Shown piece by piece: positions 62,753 to 64,000 of a stretch of 64,000 bases of DNA. The notes below the pieces were generated by a model, which saw only the letters and a list, made by a program, of their open reading frames with translations, made no database searches and was not told where the DNA came from. The stretch spans positions 1 through 64,000 of the forward strand of contig CAMWUK010000006.1 of NCBI GenBank assembly GCA_947177415.1, written 5' to 3'. The position numbers were made by a program, and so were the translations under genes. Positions within the stretch are counted from its first letter, which is position 1. The number at the start of each line of letters is the position of its first letter. Source of the DNA: an uncultured Clostridiaceae bacterium. Its GTDB lineage: Bacteria; Bacillota; Clostridia; Lachnospirales; Lachnospiraceae.

Positions 62753-62888
62753 GTAACTATTTCGGTAGAAACACGCATTTACTGCGTGTTTACGTAGCAA
62801 AATGTAAATTTTGATTGTTTTAAGCCCTTTGCCAAAGGCGAATTTTCATGGGCTTAGAACGTAACTGTTCATGGTTCTGAACAGTTAT
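62753..62888. mobile_element. MITE-like element, type A (136 bp) with 8-bp duplication
   Basis: Begins GTAACTATTTCGG, ends CTGAACAGTTAT; type A hairpins with slight decay (TTTTAAGCCC against GGGCTTAGAA). Exact duplication GACTGAAA at 62745-62752 and 62889-62896. Confidence 0.92.
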
Positions 62889-62941
62889 GACTGAAAGAAA
62901 AATATGTATAACATAAAATCAATTCAGGGAGGAGAATGTAT

Positions 62942-64000
62942 ATGGGGATAATCAAAAAAGTGCCAAAACAGTCTCTGCTGTACAGTTTGTTTTTCGCTAT
63001 TGTATTGTCTCTGTCTGCCTGTGCCACCACAGAGCGGCAGGTGGCAGAGGATACAAATATTAAGGCAGATGCTTTGGAGGAATGGAAAGACAAACTGCCG
63101 AAAGATATGCCGGAACATCTGGAATTGGAATTGAATGGGGGAGGTATAGAGATTGATGCCTTTTTGGAGGTTTCCAAAGAACTGACGGATTGGAGGGCAG
63201 AAGAACTAGTCCTGAGAAGGCATTTGTTTGATGAAACGAAATGTCTGGATGATTTGTTGAAACTTTTGGGGAACCCTAAGGTTTTGAAACGGGAGAAGTT
63301 TGTAAAGGAGGATACTCTGGAAGATGGAACACCACTGAAGGGTGATAATGCCGAGCTGGAAGGTGATGCGTATAGTTTTGCACAGGCGAGAAATCTGTAT
63401 TTTCTAGCTGATTTTCCAGAAAGAACAAAGATAGATATCAGCAATGACTTTATCACAGACAGAGAAGGTCTTTTTGACAAGGTTGAGAAAAATAAGGAAC
63501 TGGCTTTTGGAGGGTATAAAAATGTCTGTCAGGAAATCAAGAAATTTTTGAAAGGGCAGGAGATAGAAAATGTGTTAGAGCCTGACATATACTCCTTTTC
63601 GCCTGAGCTTCTGCAAAAAGTCGCAGACGAATACTATGAGGAGTTTGCAAGAGTGGATAATGACAGGGAGAAGGCAAAGAAATATCAATTAACTTTGGGA
63701 GAGGAAGATGGTGTGTATTTGATTCGATATACGCAGGGACACAAAGGTATACCATACAGCTATCTGCCTCTTGTAGACAGTGCTGTGGATGGAAATATTG
63801 TGTTAAGTGGGAGCTATATGTGTGTGTTGTATGGGAGACAGGGGATACAATCTGTTTCTGGAAGGGCATTTTATGATATGACAGAGATGGGAGAAGAAAA
63901 AGATATCCTTTCTCTATATGATATTCTGAACAAAGTGTCAGAACATTTCAATAGCAGTTCGGACAAAAAGACTAAGATAAAGGAGATAGGATTGTGTTAT
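62942..64000 (+). CDS. Putative lipoprotein, partial at window end
   Basis: An open frame of 353 codons that continues beyond the window. The N-terminal signal (LLYSLFFAIVLSLSACATTE) has a lipobox LSAC with the lipidated cysteine at residue 27. The mature part is acidic and helical with no family I recognise. GGGAGGAG precedes the ATG. It lies 53 nt behind a type A element. Confidence 0.75.
   Translation, partial: MGIIKKVPKQSLLYSLFFAIVLSLSACATTERQVAEDTNIKADALEEWKDKLPKDMPEHLELELNGGGIEIDAFLEVSKELTDWRAEELVLRRHLFDETKCLDDLLKLLGNPKVLKREKFVKEDTLEDGTPLKGDNAELEGDAYSFAQARNLYFLADFPERTKIDISNDFITDREGLFDKVEKNKELAFGGYKNVCQEIKKFLKGQEIENVLEPDIYSFSPELLQKVADEYYEEFARVDNDREKAKKYQLTLGEEDGVYLIRYTQGHKGIPYSYLPLVDSAVDGNIVLSGSYMCVLYGRQGIQSVSGRAFYDMTEMGEEKDILSLYDILNKVSEHFNSSSDKKTKIKEIGLCY

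Noticed and set aside
1358-62888. CRISPR array
   Set aside because: Repeats are dispersed, palindromic and flanked by target duplications; there are no regular spacers and no cas genes.

Overview
The window reads as chromosomal DNA of a low-GC, spore-forming Clostridia bacterium, most likely a gut Lachnospiraceae. The evidence is an alpha/beta-type small acid-soluble spore protein gene behind a sigma-G-like promoter, a T-box in front of pheS, the housekeeping order tig-clpP-clpX-lon-engB, and clostridial families such as DUF4364, DUF6465 and the TSCPD protein. I saw no rRNA, tRNA or CRISPR array. These placements rest on recognising families by eye; no search was run.

Layout. 1-4.7 kb: a small regulator/DUF2975 pair, an AAA-ATPase/PD-(D/E)XK protein and a glycosyltransferase. 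4.7-14.2 kb: T-box, pheS and pheT, but the pair is split by about 5.6 kb of accessory genes (a second AAA-ATPase copy, orphan genes, a Phd/RelE-type toxin-antitoxin pair, a NUDIX hydrolase). 14.5-26 kb: VanZ protein, then a block of two large paralogous membrane proteins around an OmpR-family two-component system, followed by an ABC transporter and a Gly-rich coiled-coil membrane protein. Two promoters in that block share the same direct-repeat operator. 26-44.7 kb: mostly core genes (CLC channel, SASP, glmM, tig, clpP, clpX, lon, engB, radical SAM protein, malic enzyme, HIT, CarD, murG). 44.8-57.2 kb: mobile-element relics, a hybrid histidine kinase, mtnN, pgi, a BlaI/BlaR1 pair and an anti-sigma/sigma pair. 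57.2-64 kb: decayed genes, a possible structured RNA, a small secreted protein followed by three membrane proteins and an ABC ATPase, and a lipoprotein that runs off the window.

The strongest unexpected signal is a superfamily of small non-coding elements, 28-145 bp, found about 20 times. They end in GTAAC/GTTAC-type inverted repeats, consist of two or three stacked hairpins that look interchangeable, and in most readable cases are flanked by 8-bp target duplications. They sit mostly in the short spacers between co-directional genes, often within 20 nt of a stop codon; one supplies the stop codon of the gene it entered. No transposase is in the window; GTAA ends with 8-bp duplications are reminiscent of IS66-family elements. 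A second, unrelated MITE (175 bp, 17-bp perfect inverted repeats, 8-bp duplication) lies at 45.4 kb.
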